Source: Streptomyces sp. 2131.1 (GTDB lineage: Bacteria > Actinomycetota > Actinomycetes > Streptomycetales > Streptomycetaceae). From it: a stretch of DNA of 64,000 nucleotides. The stretch's first letter is position 1, and each line of letters begins with the position of its first letter. The position numbers and the translations under genes were made by a program. Shown here in pieces: positions 44,601 to 52,116 of this stretch. The notes beneath the pieces were generated by a model. The model had not been told where the DNA came from. It did not search any database and worked only from the letters and a program-made list of their open reading frames with translations. The stretch spans positions 2,294,001 through 2,358,000 of the forward strand of contig NZ_FNSY01000001.1 of the NCBI RefSeq assembly GCF_900105515.1. Direction: 5' to 3'.

Positions 44601-45144
44601 CGGCGAAGCCGCGCGTGGTCAGGCAGGCGCGCAGCTCGTCGGGCCAGCGGATGTGCGGGCGCCCCTCCTTCTCCAGGTCGAGCTGGCCGGCCAGCAGGTC
44701 GCGGACGGTCACGTCCTGCTCGGGGCCGGAGAGCAGCCGCAGCGGGTCCGCGAAGAGGTCGGCGTCCTGGTGGGCGCGGACGAGGGCGTAACAGAAGGAG
44801 TGGAAGGTGGTGGCCTGCGGTCCCCGGGCGGCGCCGAGCCGGGCGGCCATCCGGTCGCGCAGTTCGACGGCGGCCTTGCGGCTGAAGGTGAGGATCAGCA
44901 GGCGGGCCGGGTCGGTGCCCTTGGCGATGCGCGCGGCGACGGCCTCGACGAGCGTGGTGGTCTTGCCCGTACCGGGTCCGGCGAGGACCAGGAGCGGTCC
45001 GCCGGGGTGATCAACCACCGCGCGCTGCGCCGCGTCCAGGAGAGGGGGCTCCACCGAACCCGGCAGGGTACGCACCAGCCGGTACGGGCCCGTGGTCCCC
45101 GGCCGTGCGTGACGGTGGGGACTGGTGGTGGAGGAGGTGCTCAC
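41692..45144 (-). CDS. adnA: AdnAB-type helicase-nuclease subunit with Fe-S nuclease (AdnA-like)
   Basis: A 1150-residue UvrD-like motor plus RecB-family nuclease. The motor shows Walker A LAGPGTGKTTTLVEAVAARI (about 55), LTFSRKAAVELRDRM, LVDEYQDTDPAQVRLLHAL and AFGDPDQSIYAFRGAD. The nuclease has VVHVLADEVASG, VDFKTGKQAPTKDEV and LAVYQLAVREG. A distant Cys in NTCALQWFLG and CGHCAFKASC (CxxC-x5-C) form an AddB-type 4Fe-4S nuclease cluster. Between motor halves (about 475-530) is a hexapeptide Pro/Ala/Lys repeat insert. Start GTG at 45144. AdnA/AdnB assignment follows the Fe-S feature and mycobacterial order from memory. Confidence 0.88.
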   Translation of the reverse strand: MSTSSTTSPHRHARPGTTGPYRLVRTLPGSVEPPLLDAAQRAVVDHPGGPLLVLAGPGTGKTTTLVEAVAARIAKGTDPARLLILTFSRKAAVELRDRMAARLGAARGPQATTFHSFCYALVRAHQDADLFADPLRLLSGPEQDVTVRDLLAGQLDLEKEGRPHIRWPDELRACLTTRGFADEVRAVLARSRELGLGPDSLADFARSTGRPDWGAAARFLAEYLDVLDAQGVLDYAELVHRAVLLAERPEVSALLAEKYDAVLVDEYQDTDPAQVRLLHALAGNRGSAPGGGGGRDLIAFGDPDQSIYAFRGADVNGILDFPEMFRRADGAPAPVGVLTTSRRSGDRLLDATRLLTRRMPLTRLPSAKVRAHRELRAVREGGSVEAYTYPTASTELDNIADLLRRAHLEDGVPWSEMAVLVRAGGRTLPSLRRALISAGVPLEVDGDDLALRHEPAVGPLLTALRAVAAAALGGGAAEAPETPAAPEDAKAPETPVAPEAAKAPETPAAPVDAKAPVDAKAPDGPAPWLGTETALTLLSSPLGAMDAADLRRLGRALRDEERAAGNRVPAPSGELLARALAEPERLVTHDPSYARGAQRLGALLRTARELLEAGGTAEEALWALWSGTPWPDRLERAALRGGAAGRNADRDLDAVCALFDTAARAEERTGGRGALNFLEEVDAQDIAADTLSRRAVRPDAVRLMTAHRSKGLEWRLVVVAGVQEGLWPDLRRRGSLLEADRIGRDGLAEPLTPGALLAEERRLFYVAATRARERLVVTAVKAPADDGDQPSRFLAELGVEPRDVTGRPRRPLSVAALVAELRATTVDPAASDALREEAARRLARLAALSDEDDRPLVPAAHPYRWWGLYEPTRSAVPLRDRDQPVTLSGSALDQLANTCALQWFLGREVKADEPATAAQGFGNVVHVLADEVASGRTPADLAVLMERLDSVWDGLVFDAPWKSHQEKDQARAALERFLRWHVMDRAGRTPVASEHDFDVTLEAGEYEVRIRGSMDRVERDAEDRAYVVDFKTGKQAPTKDEVQHHPQLAVYQLAVREGAVDDAFGGTRPEPGGAELVQLRQAAPKKEGGDAAPKVQAQAPPDSEWVSDLLATAAGRVLDERFTPSTGQHCGHCAFKASCSAQPEGRHVVE
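43579..43716. repeat. 18-bp tandem repeat within adnA
   Basis: About 7-8 imperfect 18-bp units of the type GGGAGCCTTGGCGTCCAC or GGGAGCCGCCGGGGTCTC. They encode alternating PETPAA, PEDAKA, PEAAKA and PVDAKA hexapeptides. Confidence 0.9.
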
Positions 45145-45384
45145 GTGGGTTCGCCGGTCCTGAGGGGTGTACGGGTGGTGAGGGCGCGCTGTCGCCCGCG
45201 AACTGAAGACGCTACTCCGGCACGCCCCCGGAATGCGCCGGGACGGCTGCGGAGCGCGTCACGTTCTCCGGGTTCCGGGGCCCCGGCCGATGCGGCGACG
45301 CCCCCGGACCGGCCGGCCCCCGCGGCCCGTCGGCGCCCGCGCCGACCCGGCTCCGCCCGATCCGCCGTCCGATGGCCGAAGCTG

Positions 45385-45774
45385 TCAGGTGTGAGCTCCC
45401 CCACCGCCGCCGGCCGCCTCCGCCGGGCCGCCCGTCACCCCGTCCCACCGCGCGCGCCGCATGTCCAGGCGCGGGAGGTGGCCCTCCGCGCTCGCGGGGA
45501 CCTCGCGCAGCGGGGTGCTCTCCGCGCGGTAGTGGTCCAGGGCGCGCAGCTCGTGGCCGGGCAGCAGCTTGCCGTCGGAGCGCACCACGCGCCACCACGG
45601 CACCGCGCTCCCGTACAGCGCCATGGCCCGGCCGACCTGGCGCGGGCCGCCCTCCTCCAGCCACTCCGCGACATCGCCGTACGTCATGACGCGGCCGGGC
45701 GGGATCAGTTCGGCGACGTCGAGCACGCGCTCCGCGTACTCCGGCAGCGCGTCGCCCGTCGGGTGTTCGCTCAT
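45385..45774 (-). CDS. Alkyltransferase-like protein (ATL)
   Basis: A 129-residue protein of the O6-alkylguanine transferase DNA-binding family. The helix-turn-helix region PPGRVMTYGDVAEWLEEGGPRQVGRAM is clear (shown by its ends; Tyr and Arg finger conserved). The active site that would be PCHR reads VPWWRVVRSDG, so the acceptor Cys is replaced by Trp. Such ATLs bind O6-alkylguanine lesions and flag them for nucleotide excision repair instead of repairing directly. ATG 45774 (MSEHPTGD) is chosen. It is upstream of adnA on the same strand but 240 bp away. Confidence 0.9.
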   Translation of the reverse strand: MSEHPTGDALPEYAERVLDVAELIPPGRVMTYGDVAEWLEEGGPRQVGRAMALYGSAVPWWRVVRSDGKLLPGHELRALDHYRAESTPLREVPASAEGHLPRLDMRRARWDGVTGGPAEAAGGGGGAHT

Positions 45775-45995
45775 CCGCCCCATCCTGCCGTACCCCACCG
45801 ACACTCCCCTTCGGGCCGTGTCCGCGCGCACACGCAGCGTGCGCGCGGCGGGAAAGTTGCGTATCTTGCGCTTCGCACGCCCCCGCATCGCACCCTGATG
45901 CCCCCTTGCGCCCGTCGGCCGTGCCACCATCATGCGGGCGGTGACCGGTGATACGAGAACACGAAGACCAATCAGAGGCGACGAAGGAGCAGGGC

Positions 45996-48713
45996 GTGCA
46001 GCCACCGAAGGCGGCCGACGACGCCTCCGATGCCGAGCCGCGTCCGGACAGTGACCGGCGGCGGCCGGAGACGGACGCGGAGTACCCGGCAGGTTCGACG
46101 CTCGCCACCTCCGACGAGGCGCTGACCGAGCGCGTCTCCGGGGACGAACCCCTGCTGCCCGCCCGTGTGCACCGCCCCTCCGACCTGATGCGCCTGCTCA
46201 TCGGGGTGCTGGCGGTCGTCGTGCTGTTCTCCGTCGCCGCCTTCGCCCACGGCACGACCACCGGCCTCGAACAGGACATCAACAAGGGCACGGGCCAGGC
46301 TCCCGACCTGCTGATCAAGCTGGCCGGGCTGGTCTCCAGCATCGCCGTGCTGCTCGTCCCGGTCGCCTTCGCCATCGAGCGGCTGATCAAACGCGACGGG
46401 CTGCGCATCGCGGACGGGGTGCTGGCCGCGGTCCTGGCGCACGGCGTGACGCTCGCCACGGACCTCTGGGTCGCCAAGGCCGCCTCCGGAACGTTGCGGG
46501 ACGCGCTGACCCAGCCGCAGCCAGGTGACGCGGTCACCGACCCCGTACACGGCTACCTCGCCCCTGTGATCGCGTACATGACCGCCGTCGGCATGGCGAG
46601 ACGGCCGCGCTGGCGGGTCGTGCTGTGGATGGTGTTGCTGCTGGACGCCTTCGCGATGCTGGTCGGCGGCTACACGACCCCGTTCTCCATCGTGCTGACG
46701 GTGCTCATCGGCTGGACGGTGGCGTACGGCACGCTGTACGCGGTCGGCTCGCCGAACGTCCGCCCGACCGGCCAGCACCTGATGGCCGGCCTGCGGCACG
46801 TCGGCTTCCGGCCGGTCACCGCGATGCGTGCCGAGGAGGCGCCCGACGCCGGCGACCAGAGCGACCGGGGGCGCCGCTATCTGGTGTCCCTGGAGGACGG
46901 GCCACCGCTCGACGTGACCGTCGTCGACCGCGAGCAGCAGGCCCAGGGCTTCTTCTACCGGGTGTGGCGACGGCTCACCCTGCGCGGCATCACCCAGCGG
47001 CGGTCCATCCAGTCGCTGCGCCAGGCCCTGGAGCAGGAGGCGCTGCTCGCGTACGCGGCCATCGCCGCCGGTGCCAACGCGCCCAAGCTCATCGCCACCT
47101 CCGAGCTGGGCCCGGACGCCGTGATGCTGGTCTACGAGCACATCGGCGGCCGGTCCCTGGACGCCCTGGAGGACGCCGAGATCACCGACGACGTGGTGCG
47201 CGGTGCCTGGGAGCAGGTGAAGGCGCTCCAGTCGCGCCGGATCGCGCACCGCAGGCTCACGGGCGACGCCATCCTGGTGGATCGTTTCGGCAAGGTGTTC
47301 ATCACCGATCTGCGCGGCGGTGAGATCGCGGCCGGTGACCTGGTGCTGCGGATGGACGTCGCGCAGCTGCTCACCACGACCGGTCTACGGGTGGGACCCG
47401 AGCGGGCCGTGGCCGCCGCGCTCGCCGTGCTCGGCCCGGACGCGGTCGCCGACTGCCTGCCGCTGCTCCAGCCGATCGCGCTCAGCCGCTCCACCCGGGC
47501 GCACCTGCGCCGGCTCGCCCGGGAACGGTCGCAGCGCGAGCGCGAGGCCGTCCTGGAGGCGTCCGACGCGGCCAAGCGCGCCAGGGCCGAGGACGCCGAG
47601 CTGTCCAAGGAGGACCGCAAGAGCGCCCGCAAGTCGCTGCGCACCGAGAAGCAGGCCGAGAAGCGGGCCATGGACGACGCGCTCGAAGAGGCGCGCGAGG
47701 AGGACCTGCTCTCCCAGATCCGCCGGGAGGTCCTGCTGATCCGTCCGCAGGCCCCGGTCGAACCGGTCCGCCTGGAACGCATCAAGCCGCGCACCCTGTT
47801 CAGCTTCATCGCCGGTGCCATCGCCGCGTACTTCCTGATCTCGCAGGTCACCGAGGCCGACTTCGGGGCGGTCGTGGAGCAGGCGGAGTGGGGCTGGGTG
47901 GCCGCCGCGCTCGGCTTCTCGGCCCTCAGTTACGTGGCCGCCGCGATGAGCCTGCTGGGCTTCGTGCCCGAGCGGGTGTCGTTCGGCAAGACGGTCCTCG
48001 CCCAGGTCGCCGGGTCGTTCGTGAAGATCGTGGCGCCCGCGGCGGTCGGCGGGGTCGCGCTGAACACCCGGTTCCTCCAGCGTTCCGGGGTCCGGCCCGG
48101 GCTCGCGGTGGCCAGTGTGGGCGCCTCGCAGCTGTTCGGTCTGGGCTGCCACATCCTGCTGCTGGGCGCCTTCGGCTATCTGACCGGCACCGAGAAGACC
48201 CCGTCCTCGCTCACCCCGTCCAGGACCGTGATCGCCGGGCTGCTGACGGTGGCCGTGCTGGTGCTCGTGGTCACCGCGATCCCGTTCCTGCGGAAGTTCG
48301 TGGTGACCCGGGTGCGGTCGCTGTTCGCCGGGGTCGTGCCCCGCATGCTCGATGTGGTGCAGCGGCCGCAGAAACTGCTCACCGGCATCGGCGGGATGCT
48401 GCTCCTGACGGGCCTGTTCGTGATGTGCCTGGACGCGTCGGTGCGGGCGTTCAGCGGACCGGACACCCCGCACCTCAGCTACGCGAGCATCGCGGTCGTC
48501 TTCCTCGCCGGCAACGCGCTCGGCTCGGCCGCGCCGACCCCGGGCGGAATGGGCGCGGTCGAGGGTGCGCTGACGCTGGGTCTGATCGCGGTCGGGCTGC
48601 CGAAGGAGGTCGCCGCCCCGGCGGTGCTGCTGTTCCGGCTGATGACCCTGTGGCTGCCGGTCCTTCCCGGCTGGCTGTGCTTCAACCACCTCACGCGCAA
48701 GGGCGAGCTCTGA
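45996..48713 (+). CDS. Pseudokinase fused to YbhN/LPG-synthase-type membrane domain
   Basis: A 905-residue fusion. Order: acidic N-terminus (1-60), about five membrane segments (75-250, including LLIGVLAVVVLFSVAAFA), a kinase-like domain (about 290-520), a charged Lys/Glu/Arg helix (about 525-600) and a C-terminal eight-helix UPF0104 domain (about 610-900) with AGNALGSAAPTPGGMGAVEG, the family signature. In the kinase part the loop reads IAHRRLTGDAILVD and ITDLRGGE, so the catalytic Asp of HxD and the DFG motif are lost. It is likely a pseudokinase. YbhN-type domains are linked to lipid flipping or aminoacyl-lipid synthesis, with no synthase domain here. GTG 45996 has AAGGAG. Confidence 0.82.
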   Translation: MQPPKAADDASDAEPRPDSDRRRPETDAEYPAGSTLATSDEALTERVSGDEPLLPARVHRPSDLMRLLIGVLAVVVLFSVAAFAHGTTTGLEQDINKGTGQAPDLLIKLAGLVSSIAVLLVPVAFAIERLIKRDGLRIADGVLAAVLAHGVTLATDLWVAKAASGTLRDALTQPQPGDAVTDPVHGYLAPVIAYMTAVGMARRPRWRVVLWMVLLLDAFAMLVGGYTTPFSIVLTVLIGWTVAYGTLYAVGSPNVRPTGQHLMAGLRHVGFRPVTAMRAEEAPDAGDQSDRGRRYLVSLEDGPPLDVTVVDREQQAQGFFYRVWRRLTLRGITQRRSIQSLRQALEQEALLAYAAIAAGANAPKLIATSELGPDAVMLVYEHIGGRSLDALEDAEITDDVVRGAWEQVKALQSRRIAHRRLTGDAILVDRFGKVFITDLRGGEIAAGDLVLRMDVAQLLTTTGLRVGPERAVAAALAVLGPDAVADCLPLLQPIALSRSTRAHLRRLARERSQREREAVLEASDAAKRARAEDAELSKEDRKSARKSLRTEKQAEKRAMDDALEEAREEDLLSQIRREVLLIRPQAPVEPVRLERIKPRTLFSFIAGAIAAYFLISQVTEADFGAVVEQAEWGWVAAALGFSALSYVAAAMSLLGFVPERVSFGKTVLAQVAGSFVKIVAPAAVGGVALNTRFLQRSGVRPGLAVASVGASQLFGLGCHILLLGAFGYLTGTEKTPSSLTPSRTVIAGLLTVAVLVLVVTAIPFLRKFVVTRVRSLFAGVVPRMLDVVQRPQKLLTGIGGMLLLTGLFVMCLDASVRAFSGPDTPHLSYASIAVVFLAGNALGSAAPTPGGMGAVEGALTLGLIAVGLPKEVAAPAVLLFRLMTLWLPVLPGWLCFNHLTRKGEL

Positions 48714-48817
48714 GCCACTGAGCCCCACGGTCGCCCGCGAGGGGCTTTGGCTGCACCGGCCACCCACTTGGACCGGCACCCCGTGCACCCGCCCCCGCGC
48801 CACCGCAGCATGGAGCG

Positions 48818-50419
48818 ATGAGGACCTCCCCTGCCCTGCGCGCCGCGGCCCTCGCCGCCACCGTGACCGTGCTGTTCCCGCTCGCCGGCTGCGCGGACGG
48901 CGGTGACAAGGACGCGGCCGACCGCCCGACGAACGCGCCGCGCGCGGCGAACGCCGCCACCGGCACCCCGTCCGGCCTCGCCTCCCAGAAGCTGACGTGG
49001 AAGAAGTGCCCCGCCCCTTCCCAGGCGCAGGGGGGCGGCAAACCGCCGTCGCCGCTGCCGGGCGGGGCGGACTGGGAGTGCGCCTCCATGAAGGCCCCCC
49101 TCGACTACGCGAAGCCCGACGGCGACACCATCGAGCTGGCGCTGATCCGTGCCAGGGCCATCAACGCGAAGAAGCGGATCGGATCGCTGATCTTCAACTT
49201 CGGCGGCCCCGGCGGCTCGGGCGTCGCCACCCTGCCCGCCTTCGGCAGCGAGTACGACAAGCTGCGCACCCGCTACGACCTGGTGAGCTTCGACCCGCGC
49301 GGAGTGGGGAACAGCGACGGCGTCGAGTGCGAGACCGACAAGCAGCTGGACGCGCGCTACCAGGAGGACGGCACCCCGGACGACGCGGCGGAGCAGAAGG
49401 CGTTCGTCCAGGACACCAAGAGGTTCGCCGCCGCCTGCGAGAAGCGGTCCGGCAAGCAGCTTCCCTTCGTCGGTACCACCAACGCCGCCCGCGACATGGA
49501 CCTGATGCGCCAGGTACTCGGCGACGAGAAGCTGTACTACTTCGGCATCTCGTACGGCACCGAGCTGGGCGGCGTCTACGCGCATCTGTTCCCCAAGACC
49601 GTGGGCCGGTCGGTCCTGGACGCGGTCGTCGACCCGACCCAGAACGCCGAGGAGTCCTCGCTCGGCCAAGCCAAGGGCTTCCAGCTCGCCCTGGACAACT
49701 TCGCCAAGGCCTGCGCGGACCGGGGCGACGCCTGCAAGCTGCCCGGGTCCGACGCGAAGGAGATCGAGCAGGGCATCTCCGGGCTGCTGGACCGGCTGGA
49801 GAAGAAACCCGTCCAGGGCATCGGCGCCCGGAAGCTGACGGAGACCCAGGCCACCACCGGCATCGCGGCGGCCCTCTACTCCAAGGAGACCTGGCCGCTG
49901 CTGGAACAGGGTGTGGACGAGGCCGACGGCGGGAACGGCGCCCTGCTCCTGGCACTCGCCGACTCCCTCAACGGCCGCTCCGACGACGGCCGCTACGACA
50001 ACTCGGCCGCCGCCTACACGGCGATCAGCTGCGCCGACTCGCGCGAGCGGTTCACCGTGGACCAGACCAAGGCGAAACTCCCCGCATTCCGTGACGCCTC
50101 GCCCGTCTTCGGGAACTACCTCGGCTGGGGCCTGATGGGCTGCACCGACTGGCCGGTCAAGGGCACCTGGAAGACCCCCGACGTCAGCGCCCCCGGCTCC
50201 GCCCCCATCCTCGTCATCGGCAACACCGGCGATCCGGCGACCCCGTACGAGGGCGCCGAGGCGATGGCCGAGGAACTGGGCGAGGGCGTCGGCGTGCAGA
50301 TGACGTACAAGGGCCAGGGACACGGCGCGTACAACAGCGGCGACGCCTGCGTACAGAAGGCGGTCGGCGGCTACCTGCTCGACGGCAAGGTCCCGGATTC
50401 CGGCACGGTCTGCGGCTGA
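48818..50419 (+). CDS. Secreted tripeptidyl-aminopeptidase-like lipoprotein, copy 1
   Basis: A 533-residue alpha/beta hydrolase of the Streptomyces Tap/SlpD/SlpE type. The signal peptide ends at the lipobox PLAGC (Cys 26), so it should be a lipoprotein on the outer membrane face. The oxyanion region is NFGGPGGSG, the nucleophile elbow YFGISYGTELGG (Ser about 250), the acid IGNTGDPATPYEGA and the His in GQGHGAYNSG. Such enzymes release tripeptides from the N-terminus of secreted proteins. It is followed 70 nt later by a paralogue on the same strand. A short spacer precedes it after the YbhN fusion gene. Confidence 0.9.
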   Translation: MRTSPALRAAALAATVTVLFPLAGCADGGDKDAADRPTNAPRAANAATGTPSGLASQKLTWKKCPAPSQAQGGGKPPSPLPGGADWECASMKAPLDYAKPDGDTIELALIRARAINAKKRIGSLIFNFGGPGGSGVATLPAFGSEYDKLRTRYDLVSFDPRGVGNSDGVECETDKQLDARYQEDGTPDDAAEQKAFVQDTKRFAAACEKRSGKQLPFVGTTNAARDMDLMRQVLGDEKLYYFGISYGTELGGVYAHLFPKTVGRSVLDAVVDPTQNAEESSLGQAKGFQLALDNFAKACADRGDACKLPGSDAKEIEQGISGLLDRLEKKPVQGIGARKLTETQATTGIAAALYSKETWPLLEQGVDEADGGNGALLLALADSLNGRSDDGRYDNSAAAYTAISCADSRERFTVDQTKAKLPAFRDASPVFGNYLGWGLMGCTDWPVKGTWKTPDVSAPGSAPILVIGNTGDPATPYEGAEAMAEELGEGVGVQMTYKGQGHGAYNSGDACVQKAVGGYLLDGKVPDSGTVCG

Positions 50420-50489
50420 ACGTCCGCGGGGCTCCCCCTACGATGGGCGAACTGCCGTACGGGCAGGGCTCGACGGGGAGGGAACGCAC

Positions 50490-52055
50490 GTGGTCGCACA
50501 CGCACGGGCCGGGGCGCTGGCCGCCGCCGCACTGTTGCTGACGGGGGTGCTCGCGGGGTGCGAGGACGGTACGGACGACAAGCCGGGCAAGCGGGCGGAC
50601 GGCGGCACGGCCTCGTCGCCCGCCGCCCCCTCCTCGTCACCTGAGGCGAGCGGGCTGCCCGCCTCGCTCACCTCGCAGCACCCGGACTGGACCCGCTGCA
50701 AGGCGCCCGAGGGCGGTGAGGCGCCGGGCTCCGAGTGGCGGTGCGCCGCGGTGAAGGTGCCGCTGGACTACGCGAAGCCCGAGGGCGACACGATCGGCAT
50801 CGCCCTGATCCGCAAGCAGGCGACGGACAAGGGCAGGCGCCTGGGTTCGATGCTGTTCAACTTCGGCGGACCCGGCGGCTCCGGCGTCTCGATACTGCCG
50901 CGCGCCGGAAGCGCGTACGCGAGCCTCAACGCCCGTTACGACCTGGTGGGCTTCGACCCGCGCGGGGTGGCACGGAGCTCCGGCGTGCGGTGCCGGGGCG
51001 ACAAGGCGCAGGAGAAGGCGTACCAGGACGTCGACATGACCCCGGACACGGCGGCCGAGGAGGCGGCGTTCATGAAGGACGGCGCCGACTTCGGGGCCGG
51101 CTGCGCGCGTCTCTCCGGCAAGGTTCTCCCGTACGTCGGTACAACGAACGCCGCCCGCGACATGGACCTGATCCGCGAGGTGCTCGGGGACAGGAAGCTG
51201 ACGTACTTCGGGATGTCGTACGGCACCGAACTGGGCGGCACGTACGCCCATCTCTTCCCGAAGAACGTGGGGCGTACGGTCTTCGACGCGGTCGTCGACC
51301 CGACCGCGGACTCCACCGGGCACGCGCGCAACCAGGCGACCGGCTTCCAGCGGGCCCTGGACAACTACTTCAAGGACCGCGGCCAGGACCCGAAGGCGGG
51401 CACCCGGCGCATCACCGCCCTGCTGAAGCGGATCGACGCGAAGCCGCTGCCGACCGGCACGGACCGCACCCTCAACGAGTCCCTCGCGATCACCGGCATC
51501 GTGCTCCCCCTCTACTCCGAGGACAGCTGGCCGGCCCTCACCCGGGCCCTGGAGGAGGCGGAGAACGGCAGTGGCGCCACGCTGCTCCAGCTCGCCGACT
51601 CGTACAACGGCCGGGACGCGGGCGGCCACTACGACACCCAGAACCACTCGCAGCGGGCCATCTCCTGCGCGGACGGCAGGGCGAGGCCCACGGCCGCCGA
51701 GGCCAGGGCGCTGCTGCCCGAGTTCGAGAAGCTGTCCCCGGTCTTCGGCCCGTTCCTGGCCTGGGACACGGCGGGCTGGTGCTCCGGCTGGCCGGTGGAG
51801 GGCGAGCACGACAACCCGGAGGCGAGCGCTCCGGGTGCCGGTCCGATCCTGGTGGTCGGGACGACGGGCGACCCGGCGACGCCGTACGAGGGTGCCCGTC
51901 GGATGGCGGACGAGCTGGGCAAGGGTGTCGGTGTGCTGGTGTCCAACAAGGGCGAGGGGCACGGCGCGTACGGCGTGAGCAGCTGTGTGACGTCGACCGT
52001 GGACGCGTACTTCCTGGACGGCAAGGTGCCGGCGGACGGCAAGAGCTGCTCCTGA
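50490..52055 (+). CDS. Secreted tripeptidyl-aminopeptidase-like lipoprotein, copy 2
   Basis: A 521-residue paralogue of the preceding gene, with the same order of motifs: lipobox VLAGC (Cys 24), NFGGPGGSGVSIL, YFGMSYGTELGG (nucleophile Ser), VGTTGDPATPYEGA and GEGHGAYGVSS. Start GTG at 50490 behind GGGGAGGGAA. The two copies differ in the lid region (about 300-400) and so may differ in substrate preference. Tandem duplication is the simplest origin. It converges with moeZ across a strong hairpin. Confidence 0.9.
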   Translation: MVAHARAGALAAAALLLTGVLAGCEDGTDDKPGKRADGGTASSPAAPSSSPEASGLPASLTSQHPDWTRCKAPEGGEAPGSEWRCAAVKVPLDYAKPEGDTIGIALIRKQATDKGRRLGSMLFNFGGPGGSGVSILPRAGSAYASLNARYDLVGFDPRGVARSSGVRCRGDKAQEKAYQDVDMTPDTAAEEAAFMKDGADFGAGCARLSGKVLPYVGTTNAARDMDLIREVLGDRKLTYFGMSYGTELGGTYAHLFPKNVGRTVFDAVVDPTADSTGHARNQATGFQRALDNYFKDRGQDPKAGTRRITALLKRIDAKPLPTGTDRTLNESLAITGIVLPLYSEDSWPALTRALEEAENGSGATLLQLADSYNGRDAGGHYDTQNHSQRAISCADGRARPTAAEARALLPEFEKLSPVFGPFLAWDTAGWCSGWPVEGEHDNPEASAPGAGPILVVGTTGDPATPYEGARRMADELGKGVGVLVSNKGEGHGAYGVSSCVTSTVDAYFLDGKVPADGKSCS

Positions 52056-52070
52056 CGACACCGCACATGC

Positions 52071-52109
52071 CGAAGGGGCCGGCCCGCGCGACGCGGACCG
52101 GCCCCTTCG
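52071..52109. terminator. Bidirectional terminator between the peptidase gene and moeZ
   Basis: CGAAGGGGCCGG pairs with CCGGCCCCTTCG (12 bp) in the 61-bp convergent gap. Confidence 0.85.
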
Positions 52110-52116
52110 AGGTCTT

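Noticed and set aside
42010-45951. A 1313-codon open frame on the + strand, opposite adnA and the ATL gene
   Set aside because: It is the shadow of adnA caused by GC-rich third positions. Its translation is low-complexity (Gly/Val/Arg/Ala) with no domain, while the minus strand encodes clear helicase and nuclease motifs.
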